Positions 18,741 through 26,786 of a stretch of 32,970 nucleotides of DNA are shown in pieces. The notes under the pieces were generated by a model. That model worked only from the letters and a program-made list of their open reading frames with translations, was not told the origin of the DNA and made no database searches. Each line of letters begins with the position of its first letter. Position 1 is the stretch's first letter. This DNA comes from Deltaproteobacteria bacterium (lineage in GTDB: Bacteria; Desulfobacterota; Binatia; UBA12015), in assembly GCA_029262355.1 (NCBI GenBank), contig JAJCZO010000414.1, forward strand, positions 1-32,970, written 5' to 3'. A program made the position numbers and the translations under genes.

Positions 18741-19915
18741 GATGCGCTCGTGCTGACGATCAACGTGGAGTGCGTCGAGAGGATGCCGCCGTTGCCACTC
18801 ACGAGGCCAAGCTCATGCTTGCGAACCTGACGTTCCCCGCCGTCACCGCGGATCTGGATCACCGCCTCGGAGATGGGCGTCATCCCCCACATGTAGAACG
18901 AAGAGAGCTGTCCGCCTCCCGTGTTGGTCGGCAAGTCACCACCGGGGCCGATGCGACCACTTTCGACGAAGGCACCTCCTTCGCCCTTCTTGCAAAACCC
19001 GTAGTCCTCGAGCGTGACCAGAACCGTGAACGTGTAGCAGTCGTACAGCTCACAGAACTGAATGTCGTCGAGACCGACGTCCGCCATATCGAGCGCCGCC
19101 TTCCCAGCCTGTACCGCACCGGACGAAAGCGTCTCGAGCGGATCTCCTCCCGGGTGGGCCTGAGCCATCCCGCGCACGTGAACGGGTAGTCGTCGCAAGT
19201 CTTTGGCTCGCTCGGCGCTCGTGACGATCACGGCGACCCCGCCGTTCGAGACCAGGCAGCAATCCAGGAGGTGAAACGGCTCCGTGACCCAACGCGACGC
19301 GTGGTAGTCGTCCATCGTAAGGGGCTTCCCGCAGAACTGCGCGGCCGGGTTCCCTTGGGCGAACGCACGCTCGCTCACCGCGATCGCGCCGAGCTGGTCC
19401 TGCGTCGTCCCAAACTCGTGCATGTGCCGCTGTGCGACGAGCGCGTATCGACCATTCACGCCGAACACGCCGTAGGCGGCCTCGAGCCCGCCAGCGTGCG
19501 CGTACGCGCTCGCCGTCCCCGACGATTTCTTCCGTGAAGCCGAGGTCGGCTGCGGCTGCTTGAGCGGCGCATCGGCAAACACGCACGCGACGGTCGAGGC
19601 CATACCAGCCTCGATCGCGAGCGCCGCCTGCATGATCATCGCGCCGGCGCTCGCGCCGCCGAGGCTAACCGACGCGCTCAGCGTGAGGTCCGTGATCCCC
19701 ATGGCCTGCTGAACGGCAAAGGAGCCCATGGATCCCGAGAGACCCCAGCTGAGACCCGGGTTTACCAGAACACCATCGAGGTCCTGGGTCTCCAGACCCG
19801 CGTCTTCGAGTGCCAACCGAATCGCTTCTACGGCGAAACCGACCGCGCTCTTGCCGTAGACCTTGCCTTGGTCGGTGATGCCGAGGCCCGCAATGGCCGT
19901 CTTCGTGGGCTGCAT
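18737..19915 (-). CDS. Thiolase-superfamily protein (Ltp2-like) lacking the thiolase Cys
   Basis: A 392-residue thiolase-superfamily protein, full length for the family. The segment where thiolases carry the nucleophilic Cys reads VSLGGASAG (83-91), with no Cys. The C-terminal Cys-Gly region reads SGNGGILSTH (373-382), again without Cys. The YDCYTFT (291-297), LEDYGFCKKGEGG and LPTNTGGGQLS motifs are typical of 'lipid-transfer protein' thiolase homologues such as Ltp2, a retro-aldolase that uses Tyr residues. So CoA-thioester aldol cleavage, or a non-thiolytic role, is likelier than thiolysis. The frame is open upstream, but the ATG at 19915 gives the canonical KTAIAGLG N-terminus. The DUF35 gene follows with a 4-nt overlap. 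Confidence 0.9.
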   Translation of the reverse strand: MQPTKTAIAGLGITDQGKVYGKSAVGFAVEAIRLALEDAGLETQDLDGVLVNPGLSWGLSGSMGSFAVQQAMGITDLTLSASVSLGGASAGAMIMQAALAIEAGMASTVACVFADAPLKQPQPTSASRKKSSGTASAYAHAGGLEAAYGVFGVNGRYALVAQRHMHEFGTTQDQLGAIAVSERAFAQGNPAAQFCGKPLTMDDYHASRWVTEPFHLLDCCLVSNGGVAVIVTSAERAKDLRRLPVHVRGMAQAHPGGDPLETLSSGAVQAGKAALDMADVGLDDIQFCELYDCYTFTVLVTLEDYGFCKKGEGGAFVESGRIGPGGDLPTNTGGGQLSSFYMWGMTPISEAVIQIRGDGGERQVRKHELGLVSGNGGILSTHSTLIVSTSAS

Positions 19916-20210
19916 GGCTCGAGTTCTTAGGCGCCAGCCCCAGCCCCCACAAGGTGCGCGGCAAGCCCACTTCCCTGCGTTCTCGAGCGACGGGTTTCGC
20001 GCTGGCGGGGGTGGAACCTGACGAGATGAGCACCACCGATCAAGACCGGGGGAACCGTAGTCCTCATCTTCTTCGAGCCGGCCGCAGCACGTCGGTGCCA
20101 CGGTGTTGCTCCTGAGCACAAAGGCGCTGGATCCCCCTCCCGCGCCCTGGCGCGGCGCGCCCATGCGAGTTGTTTGCGTGGGCGCGCCGCCGCCTTCAAA
20201 AAATGCCGCG
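19916..20210. other. Non-coding gap upstream of thiolase-like gene
   Basis: About 295 bp without a supportable gene. It lies between the thiolase-like start (minus strand) and the ECF sigma remnant (plus strand). The only clear structure is the inverted repeat at 20152-20190. Reading frames are open in this stretch on both strands but show no recognisable protein. It must contain the promoter of the thiolase-like/DUF35 pair, which I could not place. Confidence 0.6.
20152..20190. repeat. 15-bp-stem inverted repeat with 9-nt loop
   Basis: Left arm 20152-20166 (GCGGCGCGCCCATGC) pairs with right arm 20176-20190 (GCGTGGGCGCGCCGC) with one G-T pair, around the loop GAGTTGTTT. Each arm contains the 8-bp palindrome GGCGCGCC. 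There is no U-tract on either side, so it is not a typical intrinsic terminator. It sits directly before the decayed sigma gene. Confidence 0.6.
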
Positions 20211-20488
20211 GTGGCGGAGGCACGAGAGCCGGACGAACGGCTCATGGTCCGCGTCGGCAAAGCCGACCGCGACGCGTGCCACCAGCTCGTGGAGCGTCAC
20301 CTCGGTCGCATCCATGCGTTCGCGACCCGCGTGCTCGGGGCAACCCGATCGAGGGCGAGGACGTCGCCCAGGAGGTCTTCCTGCGCCTATCGAAGCACGC
20401 CTCGCGGTGGCCGCGGCGGCCTGCCGGGCGGGCGCCCCTGATCACCGGGTCAGCCCGCGACACGAACTCGCTTGCCTGTCCCCCGTGA
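20211..20488 (+). pseudogene. ECF sigma factor remnant, frameshifted and truncated
   Basis: From about 20211 the frame encodes a sigma-70 region-2-like start: DERLMVRVGKADRDACHQLV, then ERHLGRIHAFATRVLG. Near 20340 the homology jumps to another frame, which continues NPIEGEDVAQEVFLRLSKHASRW, the region 2.2 core (GEDVAQEVFLRL). One base missing or two inserted at GGGGC would explain the jump. After Trp the similarity fades, and a stop at 20486-20488 precedes the PQQ gene; no region 4 follows. A sequencing error could cause the frameshift but not the missing second half, so I call it a decayed ECF sigma gene. Confidence 0.7.
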
Positions 20489-20507
20489 TTCCATCACCCA
20501 ATGGGGA

Positions 20508-22472
20508 ATGCCTTTCGCGCAAATTACCCCCTTGGCGACCGGCCTGATCGCCGCCCTCATGGCGTTGGGTTGCTCCGACGCCTCGTTGGGGCCCGACCAA
20601 ACCCCAGACGCTACGCTGCAGCCGACGTCCACCGCGCAATGGCGCACGTACGGGGGAAGCCTCGCGCGCACCTTCTTCCAGCCGGGGGATACCGGGATCA
20701 CCCGCGAGAACGCCCACCGGCTGGTGCCGCTGTGGCGGTTCACGACCGGCGCGGTCGTCACCGCGTCGCCCATCGTTGCGAACGTCGACCTCCCAGAAGA
20801 GGGCGAGACCCAGATGGTCTTCGTGGCTGCGTGGGACGGTCAATTCTATGCCCTACGAGGCGCCGACGGCAGCCTCGTGTGGTCTTACGAATTCAAACCC
20901 CATCCGGGGGGCTCATACCCGCAAGCGGGGAGCGCCTCGGTGGACGAAATCGACGGCCGCCTCACCGTCTTCGTGGCAAGCGGGATGACGATGTTCAGCC
21001 TCGACGCGGCGACGGGCGAGCCTCTGTGGGAGTTCGACGCCGGCACCGGGTGCACGCAATGCGACTTCCTCACCGAACGCAACGAGGTGATCTCATCGCC
21101 CGGCGTCTTCGAGGGAATCGTCTATTTCGGAATGGACGTGAACGACTTCGGCGACGGGAAGGGCGGCTTCTATGCGGTCGACGCCCGAGAGGGAACGCTC
21201 GTCTGGTACTTCGACGTGGTGACCGGCTCGTCCTGTCGTCCAGACCCGAGCGACGTGGTCCGGCGGTTCGACGGCTATCACAGCGCAGCCGAGCTGGGAC
21301 TCCCCGACGACTTCTTCGCGACCCGCCAAGGTTGCGATCACGACCGAGATGGGGTCCGGTGCGGCAGCGTGTGGTCGTCCGGGGCAATCGACCCAAGACG
21401 CCGGCTGATCTACTCCGCCTCGAGCAATTGCGACACCGACGACGATCCCGAGACCCGCGAGCCTCCGCCACCCATGCCGCCGTATGACGAGGCAATCTTC
21501 GCACTCCACCTCGACAGCGGCGAGCCCGAGTGGGTCTGGCGTCCGCGCGAGGTCGACAACGACGATCTCGCCTTCGGTGCTGTCCCGAACCTGTTTGAGA
21601 TCGAGCTCGACGGCGCGGCTCGCGAGGTCGTCGGCATCGGCGGCAAGGACGGAGTCTACTACGTCCTCGACCGCGACGGCGTGAACGAGCTCACCGGCCG
21701 TGTGGAACCGTACTGGCAGACCCGCACCGTGGCCGGCGGCGACATCGGGGGGATCATCGCCAGCGCGGCTGTCGGCAACGGCCATGTGTACACCAGCACC
21801 GGCATCGGCACCGACCTCTCCGCGATGCAGACCCCCGCCGCATGGAGCCTCGATGCGACGACCGGCGCGCTGCGGTGGGCCAATGAAGAAGCGCTCCCCA
21901 GCTTCGCCCCAACCAGTGCGATCCCCGGCGTCGTCTTCATGGGATCGATCGGCGGCGCCATCTTCGTGTACGACGCCGAGACCGGCGAGATCTTGAACCG
22001 GCTGAGCGTCGGCGGGCCCGCTTCGTCCCCAGCGGTCGTCGTCGACGGCCGCGTGTTCGTCGGCGCGGGTACGGGAGCGCGGGGAGGGTCTCCGGCCGCT
22101 ATCGCTTTCCAAACCTCGTTGCTCCCGAGCCCGGTCTCCGCCTTCTGCGTGGCCGGCACCGATGGCTGCCCGACCAATGGTAGCTGCGACGACGGAAACG
22201 GATGCACCATCGACGATCGCGCGCCGGACGGCGGGTGTGTGAACACCAGACTGGGCAACGGCGTCGACTGCACGCTCGGCGCCTTCAGCGGGACCTGCTC
22301 CGACGGCAGCTGCCTCTTGAACCAGCTGCTGTGCGAAGACCAAAACCAGTGCACCGAGGATGTCTCAACCCAGAGCGGATGTCGCTTCGAACCGGTTGAA
22401 GACGGTACCCCGTGTGTGGTGCGCGACGACGCCGGCGCGTGCGCGGGCGGCGTGTGCGTCCCGGTTGCCTGA
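20508..22472 (+). CDS. PQQ-type beta-propeller protein with Cys-rich C-terminal repeats
   Basis: A 654-residue exported protein. The N-terminus has a signal sequence with a hydrophobic core ending in ALMALGC (Cys22), a weak lipobox. A PQQ-like propeller (about 40-545) shows repeated blade motifs such as DGQFYALRGADGSLVWSYEF, LDAATGEPLWEFDAG and VDAREGTLVWYFD, resembling polyvinyl-alcohol-dehydrogenase-like proteins. No CxxCH haem motif is present. The tail (about 547-654) holds two copies of a Cys-rich unit 49 residues apart (C-D-D-G-N-G-C-T at 22185, C-E-D-Q-N-Q-C-T at 22332). I prefer the ATG at 20508 over the TTG at 20472, as it places the signal peptide correctly; neither has a clear Shine-Dalgarno. 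Whether PQQ is bound is unknown. Confidence 0.88.
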   Translation: MPFAQITPLATGLIAALMALGCSDASLGPDQTPDATLQPTSTAQWRTYGGSLARTFFQPGDTGITRENAHRLVPLWRFTTGAVVTASPIVANVDLPEEGETQMVFVAAWDGQFYALRGADGSLVWSYEFKPHPGGSYPQAGSASVDEIDGRLTVFVASGMTMFSLDAATGEPLWEFDAGTGCTQCDFLTERNEVISSPGVFEGIVYFGMDVNDFGDGKGGFYAVDAREGTLVWYFDVVTGSSCRPDPSDVVRRFDGYHSAAELGLPDDFFATRQGCDHDRDGVRCGSVWSSGAIDPRRRLIYSASSNCDTDDDPETREPPPPMPPYDEAIFALHLDSGEPEWVWRPREVDNDDLAFGAVPNLFEIELDGAAREVVGIGGKDGVYYVLDRDGVNELTGRVEPYWQTRTVAGGDIGGIIASAAVGNGHVYTSTGIGTDLSAMQTPAAWSLDATTGALRWANEEALPSFAPTSAIPGVVFMGSIGGAIFVYDAETGEILNRLSVGGPASSPAVVVDGRVFVGAGTGARGGSPAAIAFQTSLLPSPVSAFCVAGTDGCPTNGSCDDGNGCTIDDRAPDGGCVNTRLGNGVDCTLGAFSGTCSDGSCLLNQLLCEDQNQCTEDVSTQSGCRFEPVEDGTPCVVRDDAGACAGGVCVPVA

Positions 22473-22494
22473 TTCGGGCTGACGGAGGGATCGC

Positions 22495-23373
22495 ATGGAG
22501 GAGGATGTCGACGATGACCTCGTAGCCGTCCTGCACGACGTCCCCGAGAGTCGCGTCGGTGAGGTCATGGCCCTATTGGGCTCCGACGGCATCGAAGCCG
22601 CCTACCGCCCCGAAGACGGCGCGATCTTGGTCGCGCCACTCGACGAGAGCGGCGCCCGGCGACTTCTGGTCGAGATCGACCTCACGGTCGAAGACGACTC
22701 GCCCAAGGAACGCGTGGAACCGGCAGTGCTCTGGTCGCGGCGCGGCGCAAGCGGGCTTCTCGCCGCGGTCCTCGCCTGCGGAGCCGTGTTCTGGAGCACC
22801 CACTTGTCGAGCGGGGCGCCCACCCGCTCCCGACTTCTGGAACACGGCGCGATCTCTTGGAGTCTCGTCGAAAGCGGCGAGCTCTGGCGATTGTTCGCCG
22901 CGGTGTTCATCCACTTCGACGGCGCCCACATCACGGCAAACCTGTTGACCCTGGCGCTGGTCGGCCCACCGCTCGCCCACCACCTGGGCGCGGGACGCTT
23001 TCTTCTCGTGTTCGTCGCTACCGGTGTCGCGGGGAACGTCTTCAGCCACTTCATGGTGCCGACGGTGGGTCTCAAAGCGGGCGCGTCTGGCGCCGTAGCC
23101 GGCGTTCTGGGCGCTCTCGCAGGACAGACTCTGCGGCCCGAGTTCCTGGGGCGGCTCCGCCGTTGGCAGGTTCTGGGGGCGCTGGGCGCCGTGTACGCAC
23201 TGCTCGTCGGAGTCGGGCCGGGACGCGACAACGCCGCCCACGCTGGGGGGCTACTCGCCGGACTCATCCTGGGCCGCCTCGTGACGCCGCTCGGAGACCC
23301 CACCCCGCGGCAGCTCGACCCACCAGACGAAACCGTTCAGAAGTCGGCGGAAGCGGCCGATGAACCCTCGTGA
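22495..23373 (+). CDS. Rhomboid intramembrane serine protease with N-terminal soluble domain
   Basis: A 292-residue rhomboid protease. The catalytic and structural residues are intact: HxxxN (His145, Asn149) in HITANLL, the nucleophile Ser198 in GASG, and His249 in NAAHAGG. Six hydrophobic segments run from about 84 to 262. The first about 70 residues form a small soluble domain (AVLHDVPESRVGEVMALL, then IEAAYRPEDGAILV) resembling DUF2007-type domains. The C-terminus is a polar tail. ATG at 22495 follows GGAGGGA, 22 nt after the PQQ gene, so they are probably cotranscribed; the next gene starts on its stop (GTGA). Substrates unknown; membrane-anchored exported proteins are the usual targets. 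Confidence 0.94.
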   Translation: MEEDVDDDLVAVLHDVPESRVGEVMALLGSDGIEAAYRPEDGAILVAPLDESGARRLLVEIDLTVEDDSPKERVEPAVLWSRRGASGLLAAVLACGAVFWSTHLSSGAPTRSRLLEHGAISWSLVESGELWRLFAAVFIHFDGAHITANLLTLALVGPPLAHHLGAGRFLLVFVATGVAGNVFSHFMVPTVGLKAGASGAVAGVLGALAGQTLRPEFLGRLRRWQVLGALGAVYALLVGVGPGRDNAAHAGGLLAGLILGRLVTPLGDPTPRQLDPPDETVQKSAEAADEPS

Positions 23374-25385
23374 AGCACAGAGAGCAGCCGGCGGCGCCAT
23401 GGGCTACATGGGGCGCTCTCGCGGCCGTGCTGGCCGTCGTGGCGTGGTTCCAGGCCCCATTCCTGCTCGATCGAGCCATCGTCGTCGAGCGGGACGCCCT
23501 CTCGTCGATCCTGCCCATCCGCGCCTTCCTCGCGCGCGCTCTCCTCGAGGGATCGTGGCCGATGTGGAATCCGGCGCCCGTGCTCGGCAAGCCCTTCCTC
23601 GCGGAGTGGCAGACGGGGCTCTTCTATCCCCCCAGCGCACTGCTCCTGGTGACGCCGTTCTCGCGCGGGTTCAACCTGTTCTTCGTCTTCCACTACGCGT
23701 GGACGACCGTCGGCGCCTTCCTGCTTTTGCGCGCACTCGGTACCTCTCGCGGAGCCGCGGGACTCGGGGCGTTGGTGTGGGGACTAGGCGGTCCGCTCGT
23801 CTCGCTCGGCCACCTGCTGAACCATCTGATGGCGATCTCCTGGCTCCCTTGGGTGCTATGGGGCTGGGCACGCACCGACGACACCCGAACGCGGGTCCTG
23901 TCGTCGAGCCTGCTTCTCACCGCCGCGCTTCTCACCGGCAGCCCGGAAATGGCGATCCTCATCGCTGGCCTGCTCGTCCTGCTCGCGCGTGACGTTCGCG
24001 CTCTATGGGTGCCGCCGCTCGCCGCACTTCTGGCCGCCATGCAACTCGTACCCGTGTGGCAGTACCTGGGCGAGACCCACCGCGGCGTCCACGGGCTGTC
24101 GACCGCCAACGTCCTCGCCTACTCGACACCGGTCGCGCGGCTCTCCGAGCTCGTCATGGTCGGCGCACAAGCATCGAACCCGTTCCTGCCGACGCTCTAC
24201 GTGGGACCCGTCCCCGTCCTGCTCGCGCTTGGGGCCCTGCTCATCGTGCCGTCGCTCACCCGCCTTCTCGCGACGCTTCTGGTGGTCGTGCTCCTCGGCC
24301 TGGCCTTCGGATCCAATGCCGGGCTTCTGCCCTTGCTGTACGAACATGTGCCCGGCATCGACCTTCTCCGGTATCCCGAGAAGTTACTCGTCGGCCTACA
24401 CGCGCTGATCGCGCTCGGCGCCGCCTGGGGCCTCACCCAGCTCGGCGCGCGCCTCCCGGCGAGGATGGCGCAGGGCGTGACCGCCGTACTCTTGGTAGTG
24501 TCGGTCGCCGATCTCGCGCGCATCAATCGAGGGGCGTTGTTCACGCTGCCTCCCGACGACGTTCTCTCGCCTCCGGAGATCGCGCTGGCGATGGGCCGCG
24601 AGGGCGGGGCTCCCGCTCCGACGCGCTACTACGCCAACACGACGGGTGCGCCGACTCCGGCAAATCCGGCCGAAGCCGCGAGGATCGATCGAGGGCTGCT
24701 GTACGCGGCGACCGGCGAGCTCTATGGGCTTGGCAACGTCAACACACCCGCGTCACTCAACCTGGTCGATCACGAGCGCCTGCAGCGCACCCTCGGCCAG
24801 CTTCTGCAGCCCCAAGCCCTCGCGGCACTACAAGCACTCGGAACCCGCTTCGCCACCAGTTTCGTCGAGTTGCGCTCGCCGGATATCGAGCGAGTCCCCC
24901 TGGGCTCGGACGCAGCCCACCTCTACACACTGGGCGACGCTGCCCGACGGGCTTACGTGGCCGAACAGGTCCTCGTCGCGAGTGGGCCGGACGCGGCTCT
25001 AAGCCGCTTCGTCCACGAGAACGATCCGAGCCGTGTCGCGGTCGTGGAGGGAATCGGTGTCGAGGACATCGCCTACCGAGCCCCGGAGCGCCGCGCGATC
25101 GAGTGGATCGAGGACGGCAACGACGTGATCACCATCGACGTTTCGACCAACGCGCCCGCTCTCCTGGTCGTGAACGACAGCTTCCTTGCGGGTTGGCGTG
25201 CCTCGGTCGACGGCCTGCCCACCACCATCGAGCGCGTGAACGGGCTCGTGCGTGGAGTATGGCTGGGGTCGGGGGACCACCGCGTCACCATGCGCTACCG
25301 GGCGCCCGGTCTACCGCTCGGAAGTGCACTTTCGCTGGCAACCCTGGTGGGGCTGCTGCTCGTCTCCTACCGCGCGGGCCAGTAG
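23370..25385 (+). CDS. YfhO-family multi-pass membrane protein
   Basis: A 671-residue protein with about a dozen hydrophobic helices, then a soluble C-terminal domain (about 410-640) and a final helix (about 648-665). The N-terminal loop with RDALSSILPIRAFLARALLEG.W and WNP..LGKPFLAEWQTGLFYPP is the GT-C-like signature of YfhO/'DUF2079-like' proteins. The FHYAWTTVGAFLLLRALG and GLGGPLVSLGHLLNHL motifs and the C-terminal FLAGWRASVDG..T.I.RVNGLVRGVWL segment are classic YfhO. YfhO has been linked to glycosylation of lipoteichoic acid in Bacillus; here the acceptor is unknown. GTG at 23370 overlaps the rhomboid stop. Its end overlaps the convergent carboxypeptidase gene by 19 bp. Confidence 0.92.
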   Translation: MKHREQPAAPWATWGALAAVLAVVAWFQAPFLLDRAIVVERDALSSILPIRAFLARALLEGSWPMWNPAPVLGKPFLAEWQTGLFYPPSALLLVTPFSRGFNLFFVFHYAWTTVGAFLLLRALGTSRGAAGLGALVWGLGGPLVSLGHLLNHLMAISWLPWVLWGWARTDDTRTRVLSSSLLLTAALLTGSPEMAILIAGLLVLLARDVRALWVPPLAALLAAMQLVPVWQYLGETHRGVHGLSTANVLAYSTPVARLSELVMVGAQASNPFLPTLYVGPVPVLLALGALLIVPSLTRLLATLLVVVLLGLAFGSNAGLLPLLYEHVPGIDLLRYPEKLLVGLHALIALGAAWGLTQLGARLPARMAQGVTAVLLVVSVADLARINRGALFTLPPDDVLSPPEIALAMGREGGAPAPTRYYANTTGAPTPANPAEAARIDRGLLYAATGELYGLGNVNTPASLNLVDHERLQRTLGQLLQPQALAALQALGTRFATSFVELRSPDIERVPLGSDAAHLYTLGDAARRAYVAEQVLVASGPDAALSRFVHENDPSRVAVVEGIGVEDIAYRAPERRAIEWIEDGNDVITIDVSTNAPALLVVNDSFLAGWRASVDGLPTTIERVNGLVRGVWLGSGDHRVTMRYRAPGLPLGSALSLATLVGLLLVSYRAGQ

Positions 25386-26686
25386 CGTACGCGCCGGTCG
25401 CAACCGTACCCGGTGCACCCCCGCCGGACGTTGCCCTCCGGGCGAAACGCGCGAACGTAGGCGGGTGTCGTGCGGTGAACTGCCGCCACGCGCTGAGGCG
25501 GGGCCTCGCTGGGCTCGAGTGCGGCCGAGCGAGGTCGGACAATCGGGGTGGTGAGGGCCGCAGAGCGTGCCCTCGTCCTCGCGGTGGCGGCCAGCGCGGC
25601 AGAGCCCGGGCGAGGGGGCGGAGGTGCCGGCGCCAGAGCGGCAGATCGCGGCCGGGGCGCGCCCGCAGCAGCCGGAGACGCGGCACGGCTCGCGGTGGCG
25701 ATCGTCTTTGGAGCGGGCTTCGGGACAGGCTTCGGAGCCACCTTTGCCACGACCTCCGCCTTGGGCTTTGGAACGGGCTTCGGAGCCATGTTCGCGACGA
25801 CCTTGGGCCTGGGGGCGGCCTCCGCCTTGGCCATTTGAACTCGTGGCCACTCGGTCTTGCCGTCTCCGCGGTGCGCCCATTGGATCAGCTTCTTGGTGTC
25901 GCCCCAGAGATCGCTGGCACCCATGATCACGACGATCACCTCGCGGCCCTCGAAGGTGGCCGCCCCAGCGAAACAGCGGCCGGCCGCCCTCGTGTAGCCC
26001 GTCTTGCCGATCACCGACGCGAAGTAGCCGCTAAGCAGGCGGTTCTTGTTCTTGAGCGAGAGCGAGCGATCCTTCGTCCCGCGGATGCGAATCTTGCGCG
26101 TCTGGGTTCCGGCGACCTTCCGAAAGCCCGGCACGTCGAGGGCTGAGCGAACGATCCTGCCGAGATCATGCGCCGTAGAGAGATGCTGAGAATGCGACAG
26201 GCCCGATGGATTGCGGAAGCTAGTCTTGGTCGTACCGGCTTTCTTCGCCCGGGCGTCCATCTTTTTCGCGAAGTCTTCGACACTGCCGCCTAGCCCCTCG
26301 GCCACGACGACGGCGCCATCGTTCGCCGATTTGAGCATGAGGGAGTATGTCAGATCACGAAGGGTGAGGCGCTGGCCCTTGCGCAGGTGGATCTTCGACG
26401 GCACTTGCTTCTGCGCGCGGCTGCTGACGGTGAACGACTCATCGAGCCTACCGCTTTCGAGAGCCAGAATCGTCGTGACGATCTTGGTCGTACTGGCAGG
26501 CGCTCGCTTCTGATCGGCAGCCTTGGACCAAATGACCTTGCCGGTCTTCGCGTCCATGACCAAAGCCGTGCGCGCCGTGACCTTGGGCCCCGCCGCCATC
26601 GCGGTCGCGGTTCCCAGAACCATCGCCAATGCCGCCACCGACAGGGCTACCCCTGCGGCTCGGCTCCCTGCCGCTCTCGACACCAC
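25367..26686 (-). CDS. D-alanyl-D-alanine carboxypeptidase (peptidase S11) with repetitive tail
   Basis: A 439-residue low-molecular-weight penicillin-binding protein. Signal peptide (about 1-32), then the S11 motifs SxxK (Ser65-Thr-Thr-Lys68), SxN (Ser120-Ala-Asn122) and KTG (Lys228-Thr-Gly230), all intact. The catalytic domain ends near 275. Instead of the PBP5 C-terminal beta domain and amphipathic anchor there is a Lys/Pro/Ala-rich tail with two APKPVPKP units (301-308, 317-324), four SAAL units (348, 362, 375, 387) and a terminal GCTGYGCDRRVRYW stretch. GGAGG at 26696-26700 favours the GTG at 26686 or TTG at 26689 as start. It removes the terminal D-Ala from stem pentapeptides; divergent from an L,D-transpeptidase. 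Confidence 0.95.
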   Translation of the reverse strand: MVSRAAGSRAAGVALSVAALAMVLGTATAMAAGPKVTARTALVMDAKTGKVIWSKAADQKRAPASTTKIVTTILALESGRLDESFTVSSRAQKQVPSKIHLRKGQRLTLRDLTYSLMLKSANDGAVVVAEGLGGSVEDFAKKMDARAKKAGTTKTSFRNPSGLSHSQHLSTAHDLGRIVRSALDVPGFRKVAGTQTRKIRIRGTKDRSLSLKNKNRLLSGYFASVIGKTGYTRAAGRCFAGAATFEGREVIVVIMGASDLWGDTKKLIQWAHRGDGKTEWPRVQMAKAEAAPRPKVVANMAPKPVPKPKAEVVAKVAPKPVPKPAPKTIATASRAASPAAAGAPRPRSAALAPAPPPPRPGSAALAATARTRARSAALTTPIVRPRSAALEPSEAPPQRVAAVHRTTPAYVRAFRPEGNVRRGCTGYGCDRRVRYWPAR

Positions 26687-26786
26687 CAAGATCAACCTCC
26701 GTACTCACTTTTTATACGACAACGGGAGGTGTGGAAAGGCGCCCAACTTGTCTACCCAATCCACCGCCGATAGAACGGGACTCGCG

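Noticed and set aside
19916-20260. An in-frame N-terminal extension of the thiolase-like protein by up to 115 residues.
   Set aside because: The extension has no thiolase similarity, crosses the strong inverted repeat, and the ATG at 19915 gives the standard N-terminus.
20508-22472. Possible cytochrome c domain in the PQQ propeller protein.
   Set aside because: No CxxCH motif is present; CTQCD is the nearest and lacks the His.
25739-25810. Short direct repeats in DNA (GGCTTCGGAGCCA-like) that might suggest a repeat array.
   Set aside because: They are the codons of the Lys/Pro-rich repeats in the carboxypeptidase tail; no spacer structure typical of CRISPR.
24005-26146. A 713-codon plus-strand open frame across the YfhO gene and the carboxypeptidase.
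   Set aside because: Arg/Pro/Ala-rich shadow frame in GC-rich DNA; it overlaps two genes with clear family motifs and shows no domain.
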